Shown here: positions 47,470-58,398 of the stretch, in pieces
Layout of the letters: each line of letters starts with the position of its first letter
Numbering within the stretch: the first letter of the stretch is position 1
Source of the DNA: Liolophura sinensis
Lineage: Eukaryota; Mollusca; Polyplacophora; Chitonida; Chitonidae
Assembly: GCF_032854445.1 (NCBI RefSeq)
Contig: NC_088304.1
Location: 2,480,001-2,544,000, forward strand
Length of the DNA stretch: 64,000 nucleotides
Direction: 5' to 3'
Notes under the pieces: generated by a model
What the model was told of the DNA's origin: nothing
Database searches by the model: none
What the model saw: only the letters and a program-made list of their open reading frames with translations
Program-made: the position numbers and the translations under genes

Positions 47470-50400
47470 TTAAAAACGACGACATCTGCTAAGAAAATTG
47501 GCCAGGGCCTGGAAAGTCTTATTTCGGTTCGCTTTAGGATTTAAAACAGATGCTAACGTAAAATGCCGAAGGCCAATGGAGCGTAAGTCCCGGTAAAGAA
47601 CACGACGAGCGTTAGAGTGCCGGGTACACGTAAATAAGAGATGAGCGATATCATCGTTAACTAGGCATATGTCACATAACCCAGATGGGTGCAGATTCAT
47701 TCTGAACAAATAGGTATTTGTAGGTACATGTCCAGAAATAAGGCGGAAAACTAGCGTTTCATCTCGTCGGGAACGTAATGATATTGGCGAATTTAACAAG
47801 ACAGAACGATTATACTCGTGAAAAAACCTCCCCTTATTAGCTTCATTCCACTGCCGCGGCCAAATATCCACAAACTTAGGTGCGACATGACTCATAATTT
47901 CATTAATGTTCAAGGGCACGTGTATGGATATATCTAAAAAGGATAAAGCTCTCTTCGCCAGGGAGTCTGCCATTTTGTTCCCCACAATACCGACATGAGC
48001 TGGTACCCAGTCAAAACTCACAGAGACGCCCTGGTAACGAAGAGTGGTGCATAAATGTAGTATTTCAAACACAAGTGATGAAGAATTATACCAGACATAA
48101 TTTGACATGGCCTGCAAGGAAGATAAAGAATCGGTAAGTATAACAGCCCTGGAAGGTTTTAGGTCGAGGAGAAACTGAAGAGCACAGATGATAGCTGTAA
48201 GTTCTGCTGTAAATACTGAGACAAAATTGGATAATCTAAAGGATTTGGAATATTTTAACTCTGAAACACAAAAAGCTGCACCAACTCTGTTGCTGTCTGG
48301 ACACTTGGAGGCATCAGTGTATACCTGCAAGTACTGGGATAGGCTTGTATGTATATATTCCGTAGCACATAGTAAGGAAACATTCGGATTATCAGATTTT
48401 TTTCTATCATCGTTCAGAGTAGTCGAAATATAGGGAGGTTCTAGATTCCATGTGGGGAAATCAGGAACACGGGATGACTGCAAAGCAACATTATCACAAT
48501 CTAAAGACGAAGATATGTTCTTTGATCTCAAACTAAATGGTAACGCAGCATAACTATTTAAGTCAAGCAAGTTGTCATAAAAGGAAGGTTCGAGCAAATG
48601 AGACGAAGCATTATTAACCGAACATTTGAGCCTGAAAAAGAACTTGAGGGTGCGCAGGCGCCGACGGATAGACAATGGCCACTCGTTACAGAATACCTGT
48701 AGAACGTTAAGTGGTGTGGTGCGCATGCCTCCTGTACATATCCGCAGCGCTGCGCACTGAACAGAATCTAATTTTTCTTTAAGCGTAATGCAAGCAGAAT
48801 CATAGGCTTCACAACAATAATCAAGTTTGGTACGGATGAGAGAGCGATATAGCAGTAGTAATGATTTTTTCTCAGCCCCCCAAGATTTGCCCGATACACA
48901 CCTCATTAAATTTAGAACTTTATCACATCTTGCTATCAAATAGTCAATATGTCTACCCCAAGTAAGCCTATTATCGAATATAACCCCGAGATACTTAAAA
49001 GAAGAGGAGATTTTGATGGTCGAGTTATTAAGGGTTAGACAAACATTACCAGTATGGCGCCGTGTAAACACAACAGCTTCTGTTTTAACAGAAGAAAACT
49101 TAAACCCCCAGTCCCGGCTCCATGTCATTATATCATCTAGACCTTGCTGAATATGCTTGACACAAGAGGCAAGGGACCTAGAGCAAAACCACATGGATTT
49201 ATCATCAGCGAAAACCGTGCAATTTAATTTAGGGGATATGGCATTGGGTAAGTCATTTATGGCTACATTAAATAAAGTGGGAGATAAGACACTTCCCTGG
49301 GGAACCCCATTCTCCACCGGAACCATGCGAGAATAACTCTGTCCCACTCCAACTTTAATAAAACGTCCGGACAGGAAATCTTTTAAAAAACCCAACATTT
49401 TCCCACCAATGCCAATATTACGCAGCTTAATTAACACCCCAGTCCTCCAAACCATATCGTACGCTTTTTCTATATCGAGAAACACGGCAAGTAGATAATC
49501 TTTATATTTAAAAGAGTGTCTGATGGAGGTTTCTAAATTAACCACATGGTCAGTAGTACAACGTTTGTTTCTAAAACCGCTCTGTACTGGACTAAGTATA
49601 TTGTGTTTCTCCAAAAACCACATCAATCTAGAATTTATCATACGCTCCATGACCTTGCAGAGACAGGACGTGAGGGCTATAGGCCTGTACGAAGATGTGA
49701 ACGAGGGATCCTTACCTGGTTTAGCAACGGGAACAACAATTGCCGTTTTCCATTTAGCAGGGAGTTTCATACTAGACCAAACGGCATTGCAGAGCAATAG
49801 TAATATAGTCATACAGTGATATGGCAAACTGTACAACATGGAGTACGTAATAGTATCCTCACCCGGTGACGAATCCGAACATGAGGATAAGGCCTGCTTT
49901 AATTCTAGTAAAGAAAAATCATTGTTAATTGGCATGTCATCAAAAAGAATATTATTAAAAGGATGCATTTCTTCAATATTTTCCTTATGGGATATAAACT
50001 CAGGAGAATAATTGTTTGAACTGGAAACGAAAGAGAAACTGTCTGCCAAAATATTGGCTTTGTCAATATTAGTAACATAATTACTATTATTATGAACAAT
50101 AGTTGGGATGTTATTTGATTTTCTTTTACCTTTAATCGAGTTTATTTTATTCCAGACTTCTTTGGTATTTGTATTTTCAGATAAATTCGAACAGTATTGT
50201 CGCCAGTGATCTCTCTGAGCTGTTTTAATCACCCGCTGTGCTACAGCTTTAGCTCGTTTAAATAAAACAATGTCTTGGTATAGGCGAGTGCGTTTTGCAC
50301 GACTTTTTAAACGTTTCCGATTTTTTATAGCATTAGAACAATCGTCGTTCCACCAAGGAACAGGTATTTTACTAGACACCTTACCTGAGGATTTTGGAAT

Positions 50401-51297
50401 GTATTTTTGTGCAGCCACATCAAAGGCATTAAGTACATTATCTGCAAAAATATCAACATCATTATTATACACATCCTGAGAAAAAGACCTCAAACATTCT
50501 TCTTTGTATACATCCCAGTTTGCCCTTTTCACACACCATCTGGGAGGCTGGCCTACAGGATTCACATGGTGGTCTATATTACAGGTGACTAGAACTGGTA
50601 AGTGGTCGCTAGGACAAGGGCTTATGGTATCAACGAACCAATTAAAAGACAGACCTATATCTGCTGAGCAAAGAGTAAGGTCTAAGTGAGACAGATTACC
50701 AGAATGAGGATCTACACGAGTGCCCGTCCCATCATTTAAAACACACATTTCATAATCATTAACTAAAGCAGTCATTACCCTTCCACTGAAATTCGTTGTA
50801 ATGCTACCCCATAAGGGTCCGTAAGCGTTAAAATCCCCACACAATATATAAGTGCTATTAATATAAGACATAAGAGTATCAAAATCTTTTCTATCAATAC
50901 GACTAGAAGGATTGTATATATTAACAACACTTGTGGGTGCACCAGACCTCGTAGCAATATTAAAACATTGTGCCTCAATACTGTTAAAGGGAGGTAACTT
51001 TAGTTCTGAAAAGGATAGGCCGTCTTTTAGAAGCATGGCCAGGCCCCCTCTCCCGTCTGTATTCCTATCCATTCTACCTATAAAATACCCAGGGTAAGTA
51101 AAATCCATATGTGGCTTTAAAAAAGTTTCTTGAAGACATATAACATGAGGAGCGGGCTTAAGATTTTGAATATAACACTTGAATTCCTCTCCATGAGCGC
51201 CAAGACCGCAAATATTCTGATGTAACATGTTAAAAGTCATTGATAAAAAAGGTAAAACAAGATAGGAATATATATTTATATTATATAAAGGATACAT
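47470..51297 (-). CDS. LINE ORF2: AP endonuclease, reverse transcriptase, RNase H
   Basis: 1275 codons without a stop. The apurinic-type endonuclease lies near residues 20-245 (ICLQETFL, RGGLAMLLK, GDFNAYGPLWGS, SDHLPVLV) and nicks target DNA. Reverse transcriptase lies near 515-780 (SYRPIALTSCLCKVMERM, FLDIEKAYDMVW, GVPQGSVLSPTLFN, catalytic FADD). RNase H lies near 1010-1140 (YTDASK, ELTAII, LTDSLSSLQA, WVPAHVGIVGNKMAD). A Cys/His motif follows (CDICLVNDDIAHLLFTC). Catalytic residues look intact. The ATG overlaps the ORF1 stop as TAATG, implying translation by termination-reinitiation. Acts in target-primed reverse transcription of the element RNA. Confidence 0.93.
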   Translation of the reverse strand: MYPLYNINIYSYLVLPFLSMTFNMLHQNICGLGAHGEEFKCYIQNLKPAPHVICLQETFLKPHMDFTYPGYFIGRMDRNTDGRGGLAMLLKDGLSFSELKLPPFNSIEAQCFNIATRSGAPTSVVNIYNPSSRIDRKDFDTLMSYINSTYILCGDFNAYGPLWGSITTNFSGRVMTALVNDYEMCVLNDGTGTRVDPHSGNLSHLDLTLCSADIGLSFNWFVDTISPCPSDHLPVLVTCNIDHHVNPVGQPPRWCVKRANWDVYKEECLRSFSQDVYNNDVDIFADNVLNAFDVAAQKYIPKSSGKVSSKIPVPWWNDDCSNAIKNRKRLKSRAKRTRLYQDIVLFKRAKAVAQRVIKTAQRDHWRQYCSNLSENTNTKEVWNKINSIKGKRKSNNIPTIVHNNSNYVTNIDKANILADSFSFVSSSNNYSPEFISHKENIEEMHPFNNILFDDMPINNDFSLLELKQALSSCSDSSPGEDTITYSMLYSLPYHCMTILLLLCNAVWSSMKLPAKWKTAIVVPVAKPGKDPSFTSSYRPIALTSCLCKVMERMINSRLMWFLEKHNILSPVQSGFRNKRCTTDHVVNLETSIRHSFKYKDYLLAVFLDIEKAYDMVWRTGVLIKLRNIGIGGKMLGFLKDFLSGRFIKVGVGQSYSRMVPVENGVPQGSVLSPTLFNVAINDLPNAISPKLNCTVFADDKSMWFCSRSLASCVKHIQQGLDDIMTWSRDWGFKFSSVKTEAVVFTRRHTGNVCLTLNNSTIKISSSFKYLGVIFDNRLTWGRHIDYLIARCDKVLNLMRCVSGKSWGAEKKSLLLLYRSLIRTKLDYCCEAYDSACITLKEKLDSVQCAALRICTGGMRTTPLNVLQVFCNEWPLSIRRRLRTLKFFFRLKCSVNNASSHLLEPSFYDNLLDLNSYAALPFSLRSKNISSSLDCDNVALQSSRVPDFPTWNLEPPYISTTLNDDRKKSDNPNVSLLCATEYIHTSLSQYLQVYTDASKCPDSNRVGAAFCVSELKYSKSFRLSNFVSVFTAELTAIICALQFLLDLKPSRAVILTDSLSSLQAMSNYVWYNSSSLVFEILHLCTTLRYQGVSVSFDWVPAHVGIVGNKMADSLAKRALSFLDISIHVPLNINEIMSHVAPKFVDIWPRQWNEANKGRFFHEYNRSVLLNSPISLRSRRDETLVFRLISGHVPTNTYLFRMNLHPSGLCDICLVNDDIAHLLFTCTRHSNARRVLYRDLRSIGLRHFTLASVLNPKANRNKTFQALANFLSRCRRF

Positions 51298-52508
51298 TAT
51301 GAATGTTCATCATCCGAGGACACAGTAAATAGAATATTGTTCAGTCTTTTAAAATCAACAGCCTCAGAGCCAAGACGACTCTGAGCGATGCTAAACACTA
51401 CTTGTACCAAACTCTTAGGGTCTTCGATTTCGAAGACTTTTATTGGTATTTCCGAAAAGATAGCAATAAGCCTTGTGGCCATGGTGAAAGACATATCGTC
51501 TGTCTGAGTGGGCTCACCACGTGGGGTTTGAGTAGCTATGGACCTAAGGATTGGCTTTACGGGTGTAATCGTAATAGAATGGGGCTGTTCAGGGGGGTAT
51601 CTACTACCGGCCCTTCTGTTAGAGCTCGCTCATTTGATCCCTCTGGGTAAATTCTATGGGGGTTATCTTCTTCACGTACTGATTTTAAAGCATCAGCAAA
51701 AGAAATTTTCTTGGTAACCTTTATGAACTGCGCTTTACATACCTGCTTTCTATATGGGCAACCCATATACGCCGAGCTATGGCTCAGGGACCCGCAGTTG
51801 ACACATTTGGGGCGATCCAGGTTGTGGCATTTATCAAATGTATGGGGGCCGCCACATCTTGGGCATCGCTGGCGCCCCCTACATTCCCCTGAAATATGCC
51901 CAAAGGACTGATATTTGAAGCAACGTATGGCGGGTGGAACATATTGCTTGACAGGAAATATTTCGTAACCGAGAGAAACTTCTTCCGGAAGTGCATCCGA
52001 ATTAAAATATAACAACATACATTTGGTTTTAGTTTTTTCCTTCCCTTTAGTCAGACACTGTGCTTTCGTTACTTTGTATTTTTTCAGTGCTTGTTGTACT
52101 TCTTCTTCAGTGATGTCTTCCCCTAACCCATAAATCACCCCACGTGACAGGGTGATATTGGAGTGCAGCCTGCAGGAGGCATCTCTTCCCATCAGCGTTG
52201 TTATGCTGAGTGCCTTTTTGACTTGAGTGGCACTATTACAAACAATCATTAGGTCTTTACCGTTAATTTTCTTTACTTGTTTTACATTGCCAATTGCTTG
52301 TTGTAAACTCTGACCAAATTTAATTGGGTTCCACCCAGTGACGGGTAAGCCCCCCATAGATGAAATTACAACATTGTTATTGTTATTTCCCTGCTTCTGA
52401 CCCACCTGCTTTGCTTTCTTCCCTTCTATCGGTTGAAAAATCGCGCGTTCGTTTTGTAGTGGATCGCGTTTCCACGACTTCCATGTCGTCTCCTTCTGCG
52501 TCATCCAT
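51297..52508 (-). pseudogene. LINE ORF1: RNA-binding protein with CCHC knuckles, frameshifted
   Basis: The main open part (52504-51557) carries an RNA-binding-type region and three zinc knuckles. They are CFKYQSFGHISGEC (second Cys replaced by Tyr), CPRCGGPHTFDKC and CVNCGSLSHSSAYMGC. A frameshift near 51590, at a run of six C (minus sense), diverts the frame. The correct frame continues to SSDDEHS and a TAA at 51299-51297. A second likely shift lies near 52390, since the better start context, MDDAEGDDMEVVETRS at 52508, is in another frame. The protein normally coats LINE RNA. Confidence 0.8.
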
Positions 52509-52856
52509 GGCTGTAACTAATGACTATAGTGGTGTATGCACAGGGGAGTTATTACAAGACGACAGTTAAAAATAGCAGAAGTTGCTCGGGAGCTGCTCCG
52601 AGCCAGGGAGAAAATACGAAAGGCGCTCTGTTAGGTGTGGAAGAGACAGTGTAAGTACAGGATTTCCTATCCCACAATTGTACACTATACCTAAAGTATA
52701 GTAACTTATAGCCCTATGCTACTATATAATACTAACGATATTACTATTATACACTATATATTACTATATACACTATATATTACTATATATACAATCAATT
52801 ATAGAACTTTTTTCTATGGATTAACTATATTTCTAATATCAGATGTGACTGCTTAT

Positions 52857-52860
<4 letters not shown>

Positions 52861-52897
<37 letters not shown>
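52861..52897. repeat. Poly(A) tract (plus strand), 37 bases
   Basis: Uninterrupted A run inside the LINE 5' region (T on the LINE sense strand), next to TACTATATA-rich sequence. It lacks flanking direct repeats, so it is treated as a simple repeat and not the tail of another insertion. Confidence 0.8.
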
Positions 52898-52899
<2 letters not shown>

Positions 52900-53125
52900 A
52901 TTGATTGTCAAAAAGCCCAATACTAAGCAACAAACGTGTATTATTAATTTAGAATTTACAAGACCGAAAGCTATCACAAATAAATCCAAAAAATATCAAA
53001 TATACAACACTATGAAAACCACTCTCAATGAACGCCTGTACAAGAAAGGGGGTTAAGTTGACCTTTGCCTCCTTTACCGCGTCCAGAGATATCTATACCT
53101 TCTATCGAGCTGAGCAAGTAGAAAT

Positions 53126-53138
53126 ATCTTTGTGAAAG
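53126..53138. repeat. LINE target-site duplication, right copy
   Basis: ATCTTTGTGAAAG, matching 46908-46920. After it the LTR resumes with CATAACAGGCCCTGTTATAT. Confidence 0.93.
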
Positions 53139-54067
53139 CATAACAGGCCCTGTTATATCTGTACAGCGCGGACCTGATCGAAAGCACCTTGTTCAATGCT
53201 TCGTTTATTTCATTGGCTGTTAATTCTGTGTTTAAGAATAGTTGAATCCACCTGGAACGTATATAAGCCGTGTTTTCTGTGCAGAGAGGAGGTATTTTTG
53301 CTGCATCCACTGGGAGCCAGGAGAGTGTGCGACGCTTTCGTATCGAGTCCATTATATTGATATGAACTGGTGATGCCAGTTTCGTTTGGGAGGACAGATG
53401 TTTATGCCGGCACCGTTTGTGTACCACAGTAGTACTGATGTCTGGTTTATGTGAATTTCTGCTGAAGTCACGTTTATTGGTGTTCGGATCTTTATTATGA
53501 TTATACAGTGTTGACTGTGTAATTTGTTTAACAAGCTGACCTCACCTGACCGACAAGGTCGTCAAGGACTCTAACCTGAAGTTTTCAGTTTTGCAAAGGA
53601 CGTTCGTTCTGCCACAAGGTGACATTACTCTACGTCTCTGAACGGCTCGTTTGTGAGTTTCTGCGGGAGCTGTGACTGTTCTATGCCTGTATTTACCCTG
53701 TGTTGTGCTCTGTGGGTGTGACGTCATTCAAAGGCTTGACTGTTCCAGTTCTGTGTAACCTGTGTACTGTGTTCGCGTTCGCTAACCTAGCGAAGTACCT
53801 GACTGAGACAATTTGTGACTTGTGTGAATTGTGTGTTTAACCCATGGTCTTTACGTTGGATCTCCTGGAATACGTTCCTTGGGATGCAAAGGTGAACTGG
53901 AAACTTTTAAAGACCGGTAATACTGATGTGTATGTTTTTTTATGTTGTTGCTGTTGAACTGTCTGTAAAACTGTACGTCTCATTTTATATATAAAACATT
54001 GTTTACATTGTAATATTGAGTCACTGAGTCTGTTTTCTGTTGCTGTTTTCAATACCGTAACAGAAAT

Positions 54068-54085
54068 TGGGGGCTTGTCCGGGAA
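54068..54085 (+). promoter_or_regulatory. Primer-binding site, tRNA-Pro type
   Basis: TGGGGGCTTGTCCGGGAA begins five bases after the 5' LTR. It is complementary to the 3' end of proline tRNA with mismatches at about two positions. It marks where minus-strand DNA synthesis starts. Confidence 0.75.
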
Positions 54086-54190
54086 CTGATTGTTTCCCTT
54101 TTGTTTTGCACCGGATATTTGAAGTTAAACACATGTGAGAAGCGATTGCTTAATTTTAACGGTGAATGATTCAGTGGCTAAATATTTACA

Positions 54191-55440
54191 ATGGGAAATT
54201 TTGATCCTAAACAGTTTGTTAATGCGCCCGATCAGGATGTTTTTGAGAGTTTAAAGAAGGAAGACTTGGTTAAGTTAGGGACATTTTTAGGTTTGTCCGT
54301 AAAGTCTTCATGGAGGAAAAGAGATATGCAGTATACTTTGTTGAAACATTTAGTGGAGATAGGTAAGTTTGATAGTTCTGCAGTATCTGATTATGAGTTC
54401 GAGGGTCAGTCTGATGCCGAGCTTAAGATTAAGCAGTTTGAGTTAAAGTTGAGATTGGAAAGAGAGAAAGAGAAAGAGAGGGAACATGAGATACAGTTAG
54501 AAAAGTTGAAAATGCAGAAAGATGAAAGAGAGAGGGAAGTGCAGAGAGAGGAAAGAGAGAGGGAAGTGCAGAGAGAGGGAAGTGCAGAGAGAGGAGAGAG
54601 AAAGGCAAGAAAGAGAGAGGGAAAGAGAATTGGAGTTCCAAATGAAAAAAGTTAGAGGTTGAGAGAGGTGAGAAACCGGGTCCTTCCGGTAGACAGGATT
54701 CAGGATTTGATGTGACCAAATACATTCGGTTAGTTCCATCCTTTCAGGAAAAAGGGTTGGATAAATATTTTCTGCATTTTGAGAAAATTGCAAATAGCTT
54801 GAAGTGGCCTAAAGAGGTCTGGACTATGTTATTACAGAGTGTGCTAATCGGAAAGGCTAGGGAAATTTACACTCAGTTAAGTGTAGAGAATGCTTCCAAT
54901 TATGACTATGTGAAAGAGGTAATTTTGAAGGGTTACGAATTGGTGCCTGAAGCTTACCGCCAGAAATTTCGTAACTGTGAAAAAGGTAGAGATCAGACAT
55001 ACGTTGAGTTTGGTCGAGCTAAGATGCAGTTGTTTGATTGCTGGTGTATAGCCAAGAAAATAGGCAAGGATTTTGAAAGTTTGCGTCAGCTTGTGCTGGT
55101 AGAAGAGTTCAAGCGTTGTATTCATAATGATGTAAAGGTGTTCATTGATGAGCAGAAGGCGAGTACACTTGAAGAGGCAGCCAGTTTAGCTGATGATTAT
55201 TCCTTGACACATAAGGGGTTACATACACGGGTAAGCCATTTAATTCACTTACACGTAGAAATACCCAGTCACATGCAACAGGTAGAGGTAGCTCTACACA
55301 GAAGAGTTCTACACCAGGCTCCAGTGGTTCTACAGCTCATGGTTCACGTAGTTCAGATTGGAATGGTAGTCCTCGAAATAGGGTCATTTGTAATTTTTGC
55401 AAGCGGGGAGGTCACGTGATGAGTGAATGTTACAAGTTGA
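54191..55440 (+). pseudogene. gag of the LTR element, frameshifted
   Basis: Starts MGNFDPKQFV. A charged coiled-coil region follows (REKEKEREHEIQLEK), in which the frame is lost within GA-rich repeats (54560-54650). The capsid part in the next frame, 54712 onward (YRQKFRNCEKGRDQTYVEF, LRQLVLVEEFKRCI, STLEEAASLADDY), resembles the SCAN domain, which is known to derive from gag of Gmr1-like elements. A second frameshift (about 55230-55390) precedes the nucleocapsid knuckle CNFCKRGGHVMSEC (CX2CX4HX4C). Confidence 0.75.
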
Positions 55441-58370
55441 AAAGGAGACGGGAAGCTCAGAATGAGTCTAAGCCCACAGGTCTTTGTGTTACAATGCACA
55501 AAACATTGCCGGAAGTTACATCAGCAGTTAAAAGCAGATCTGAGTTAGCTGATACGGGATTGGATAAGATTCCCAAATGCTCTATGGATAGCTTCGCTCC
55601 GTTTATCAATTCTGGTTCAGTGTCGCTTAGAAGCGACATGTCTTGTGCTACCCCTATAAAGATATTAAGGGATACTGGGGCATCTCAGTCTCTGTTGTTG
55701 ATGAATACTCTGCCCTTTTCTGAAGAGTCATACTCTGGGGTTCGTGCCCTTATTAGAGGTGTAGAGTCTAGTGACTTTGTCAGTGTTCCCCTTCATGATA
55801 TTTATTTGTCATCAGATTTGATATCTGGGCCTGTCAATGTAGGCATTAAGCCTTCATTACCTTTTGAGGGTATTCATTTGTTGTTAGGAAATGACTTAGC
55901 ACATGATAAAGTTACTGTTGATCCCTTAATGGTTGATAAGCCTTCTCTGAATTCAGTCACAGAGCCAGTTGAAAGCGAGATAGCGGGTTTATATCCGTCC
56001 TGTGTTGTTACAAGAGCTATGTCTAGAAAAGTCAGTACAGACCAGGGTAGTACTGTTGATTTGAGCGAGACTTTCTTCAACAACATGTTGGATGGAGATT
56101 CTTCCAAATTAGACAGCCAGCAGGAAGTAGATACTAATTCTGTTAGTGGTGATCAGCCATTTTGTAGGACTGAGTTGATTGCTGAACAACACAATGATCC
56201 AAGTATTTCTTGCTTGTTTAATGATGCAGCTAAAGATGGGGAATCTTTACCTGACCCATGCTACTACTATGTCAAGTCTGGCATATTGATGCGGCAGTGG
56301 AGGCCTCCCGATGTTTCGTTGGAGGATGAATGGGCAGTTAAGCATCAGGTAGTTGTGCCCAAGTCTTATCGTAAAGACATACTGACCATAGCGCATGAAA
56401 CGCCGTTAGCAGGTCATTTAGGTGTTAATAAGACCTATCATAAGATTCTCAGTCATTTTTATTGGCCAGGAATAAGGAAAGATGTTACTGAATTTTGCAG
56501 GTCTTGTCATGCATGTCAGTTAGTGGGGAAACCTAACCAGACAATCCCCAAGGCAGCCTTGAGGCCTATTCCTGCAATCGGTGAGCCATTCAGTAGAATC
56601 TTAATAGATTGTGTTGGTCCGCTACCTAAGACAAAGTCTGGAAATCAGTATATGTTAACTATAATGTGTACTTCAACTCGTTTCCCTGAGGCAATTCCAC
56701 TAAGGAATATTACTGCCAAGACTGTAATTAAGGCTTTAGTTAAGTTCTTCACCATGTTTGGTCTGCCTAAGTCAGTACAGTCAGACCAGGGTTCAAATTT
56801 CATGTCTGGTGTGTTCCAACAAGTTATGCATGAGCTAGGTATTAGCCAGTATAAGTCCTCAGCTTATCACCCACAAAGTCAAGGAGCACTAGAGAGATTC
56901 CATCAGACACTGAAAAGTATGATAAGAACTTACTACTTTGAGACAGGGAAAGATTGGGACGAGGGTGTACCTTTGTTAATGTTTGCTGTAAGAGAGTCTG
57001 TACAAGAGTCACTTGGATTTAGTCCATTTGAGCTTGTGTTTGGCCATACTGTGCGTGGTCCACTACAGTTGTTCAAGGAAAAGTCTGTGTCTGGTGATAG
57101 TGACAATGTTAACCTATTACAGTATGTGTCAAGTTTTCGTACTAAGCTCAACAGAGTATGTGAGTTAGCCAGAGAGAATCTTACAGCTTCTCAGAAGAGT
57201 ATGAAAACTAAGTATGACAAAGAGACAGTAAGACGCAGATTTGAAGTTGGTCAGAAGGTATTGGCCTTACTTCCAGTTAATGGTAAGCCACTTGAGGCTC
57301 GTTATTTTGGACCTTATGTAGTAGACAAGAGGCTAAGTGATCTTAATTATATTATTTTCACTCCTGATCGGCGCAAATCTAGACAACTTTGTCACATTAA
57401 CATGTTAAAGCCATATGTAGACAGAGATAGCACTGATCTCAATGTTGTACATCCTAGTGGAGTTGTTACCTCTAACTTAGGCCCTGATTCAGCTGTTAGG
57501 GATGATCAAGATTTTGACTTAAGGTTCCGGTCCGCCAAACTCCAGAATTCAAGTATTCTTGAGGACACTGATTCTGTGTTGGGTCATCTGGAATATCAGC
57601 AACGCCAGCAGTTGAAGGATTTGGTTCGTCGATATGAACATTTGTTCCCTGATGTTCCAACCAGGACTGAATCCATCTACCATGATGTTGAAGTTGGAGA
57701 CTCCAAACCGATTAAACAGCACCCATACAGGCTGAACCCAACTAAAACTGAATACTTGAGAAAAGAAGTTCAGTATTTACTAGAAAATGATCTGGTCGAG
57801 CCCAATAACAGTAATTGGAGTTCACCTTGTATTCTTGTGCCAAAACAGATGGGACTTACCGTATGTGTACAGACTATCGCAAAGTGAATGCCGTCACTAA
57901 AGCGGACAACTTTCCCATTCCAAGGATTGACGACTGTATCGATGCCGTGGGAAAGTCCAACGTTGTCTCCAAGTTTGACCTATTGAAAGGATTTTGGCAA
58001 GTACCGCTCACGCAGCGCGCTCGTGAGGTGTCAGCATTTGCTACCCCAGATGGTTTATACCAGTACAAAGTCATGCCCTTTGGGATGAAGAACAGCCCTG
58101 CCACCTTTCAACGACTTGTGAACAAAGTTACATCAGGCCTTAAAGAGTGTCGTGTTTACATCGAAGATGTAATTATATTCAGCGACACTTGGGAGGAACA
58201 TTTAACTATCATGGAGGCATTATTTGCGAGACTATCGCAAGCCAATCTTACAGTAAATTTGGCCAAGTGTGAGTTTGGTTGTGCTTTTGTGACATGTCTA
58301 GGGCATGTTGTCGGACAGGGTCAGGTAAAACCTGTTAATTCTAAAATCAGTGCTATCTCTTGTTTTATGC
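55416..58370 (+). pseudogene. pol of the LTR element: protease, integrase, RT; RNase H lost
   Basis: Protease: LRDTGASQSLL and LLLGNDLA. Integrase: HHCC zinc finger (HETPLAGHLGVNKTYH, CRSCHAC) and catalytic core Asp (LIDCVGPL), Asp (SDQGSNF), Glu (GALERFH) with DD35E spacing, then a GPY/F module (ARYFGPYVVDKRL). Reverse transcriptase follows: QHPYRLNPTK, then a frameshift near 57848, then YRMCTDYRKVN, SKFDLLKGFWQVPL, MPFGMKNSPATFQRL. The catalytic YxDD box reads YIED (58156-58167). Sequence stops at GQGQVKPVNSKI and jumps to the purine tract, so the tether and RNase H are deleted. Confidence 0.85.
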
Positions 58371-58386
58371 AAAACTTTCTTTCCCT

Positions 58387-58398
58387 GAAGGGTGGGGG
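58387..58398 (+). promoter_or_regulatory. Polypurine tract
   Basis: GAAGGGTGGGGG immediately precedes the 3' LTR, the expected primer site for plus-strand synthesis. Confidence 0.7.

Larger units (their letters stand above)
46921..53125 (-). mobile_element. 6.2-kb non-LTR retrotransposon (LINE, I-superfamily type)
   Basis: Full-length in appearance: about 620-bp 5' UTR, ORF1 with zinc knuckles, ORF2 with endonuclease, reverse transcriptase and RNase H, about 550-bp 3' UTR with two hairpins, and 13-bp target duplications. RNase H downstream of reverse transcriptase places it among I-superfamily clades (I, Nimb, Ingi, Loa and relatives). ORF2 is intact over 1275 codons, so the insertion is young. 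The 3' end is a run of nine C (minus strand) instead of poly(A). Confidence 0.9.
46862..54062 (+). repeat. 5' LTR, split by LINE insertion (46862-46920 and 53139-54062)
   Basis: The first 59 bases, TGTTATGTATGACTATTTAA onward, lie left of the LINE. The remaining ~924 bases lie right of it. Joined length (about 983) compares with 991 for the 3' LTR. The split is exactly at ATCTTTGTGAAAG, which is duplicated. Confidence 0.93.

Noticed and set aside
48188..49819. Plus-strand frames opposite LINE ORF2
   Set aside because: Antisense shadows of a 1275-codon frame with intact catalytic motifs.
52861..52897. Poly(A) tract as the tail of a separate plus-strand retroposon
   Set aside because: No flanking direct repeats or recognisable body were found. 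It lies within the LINE bounded by its own target duplication.
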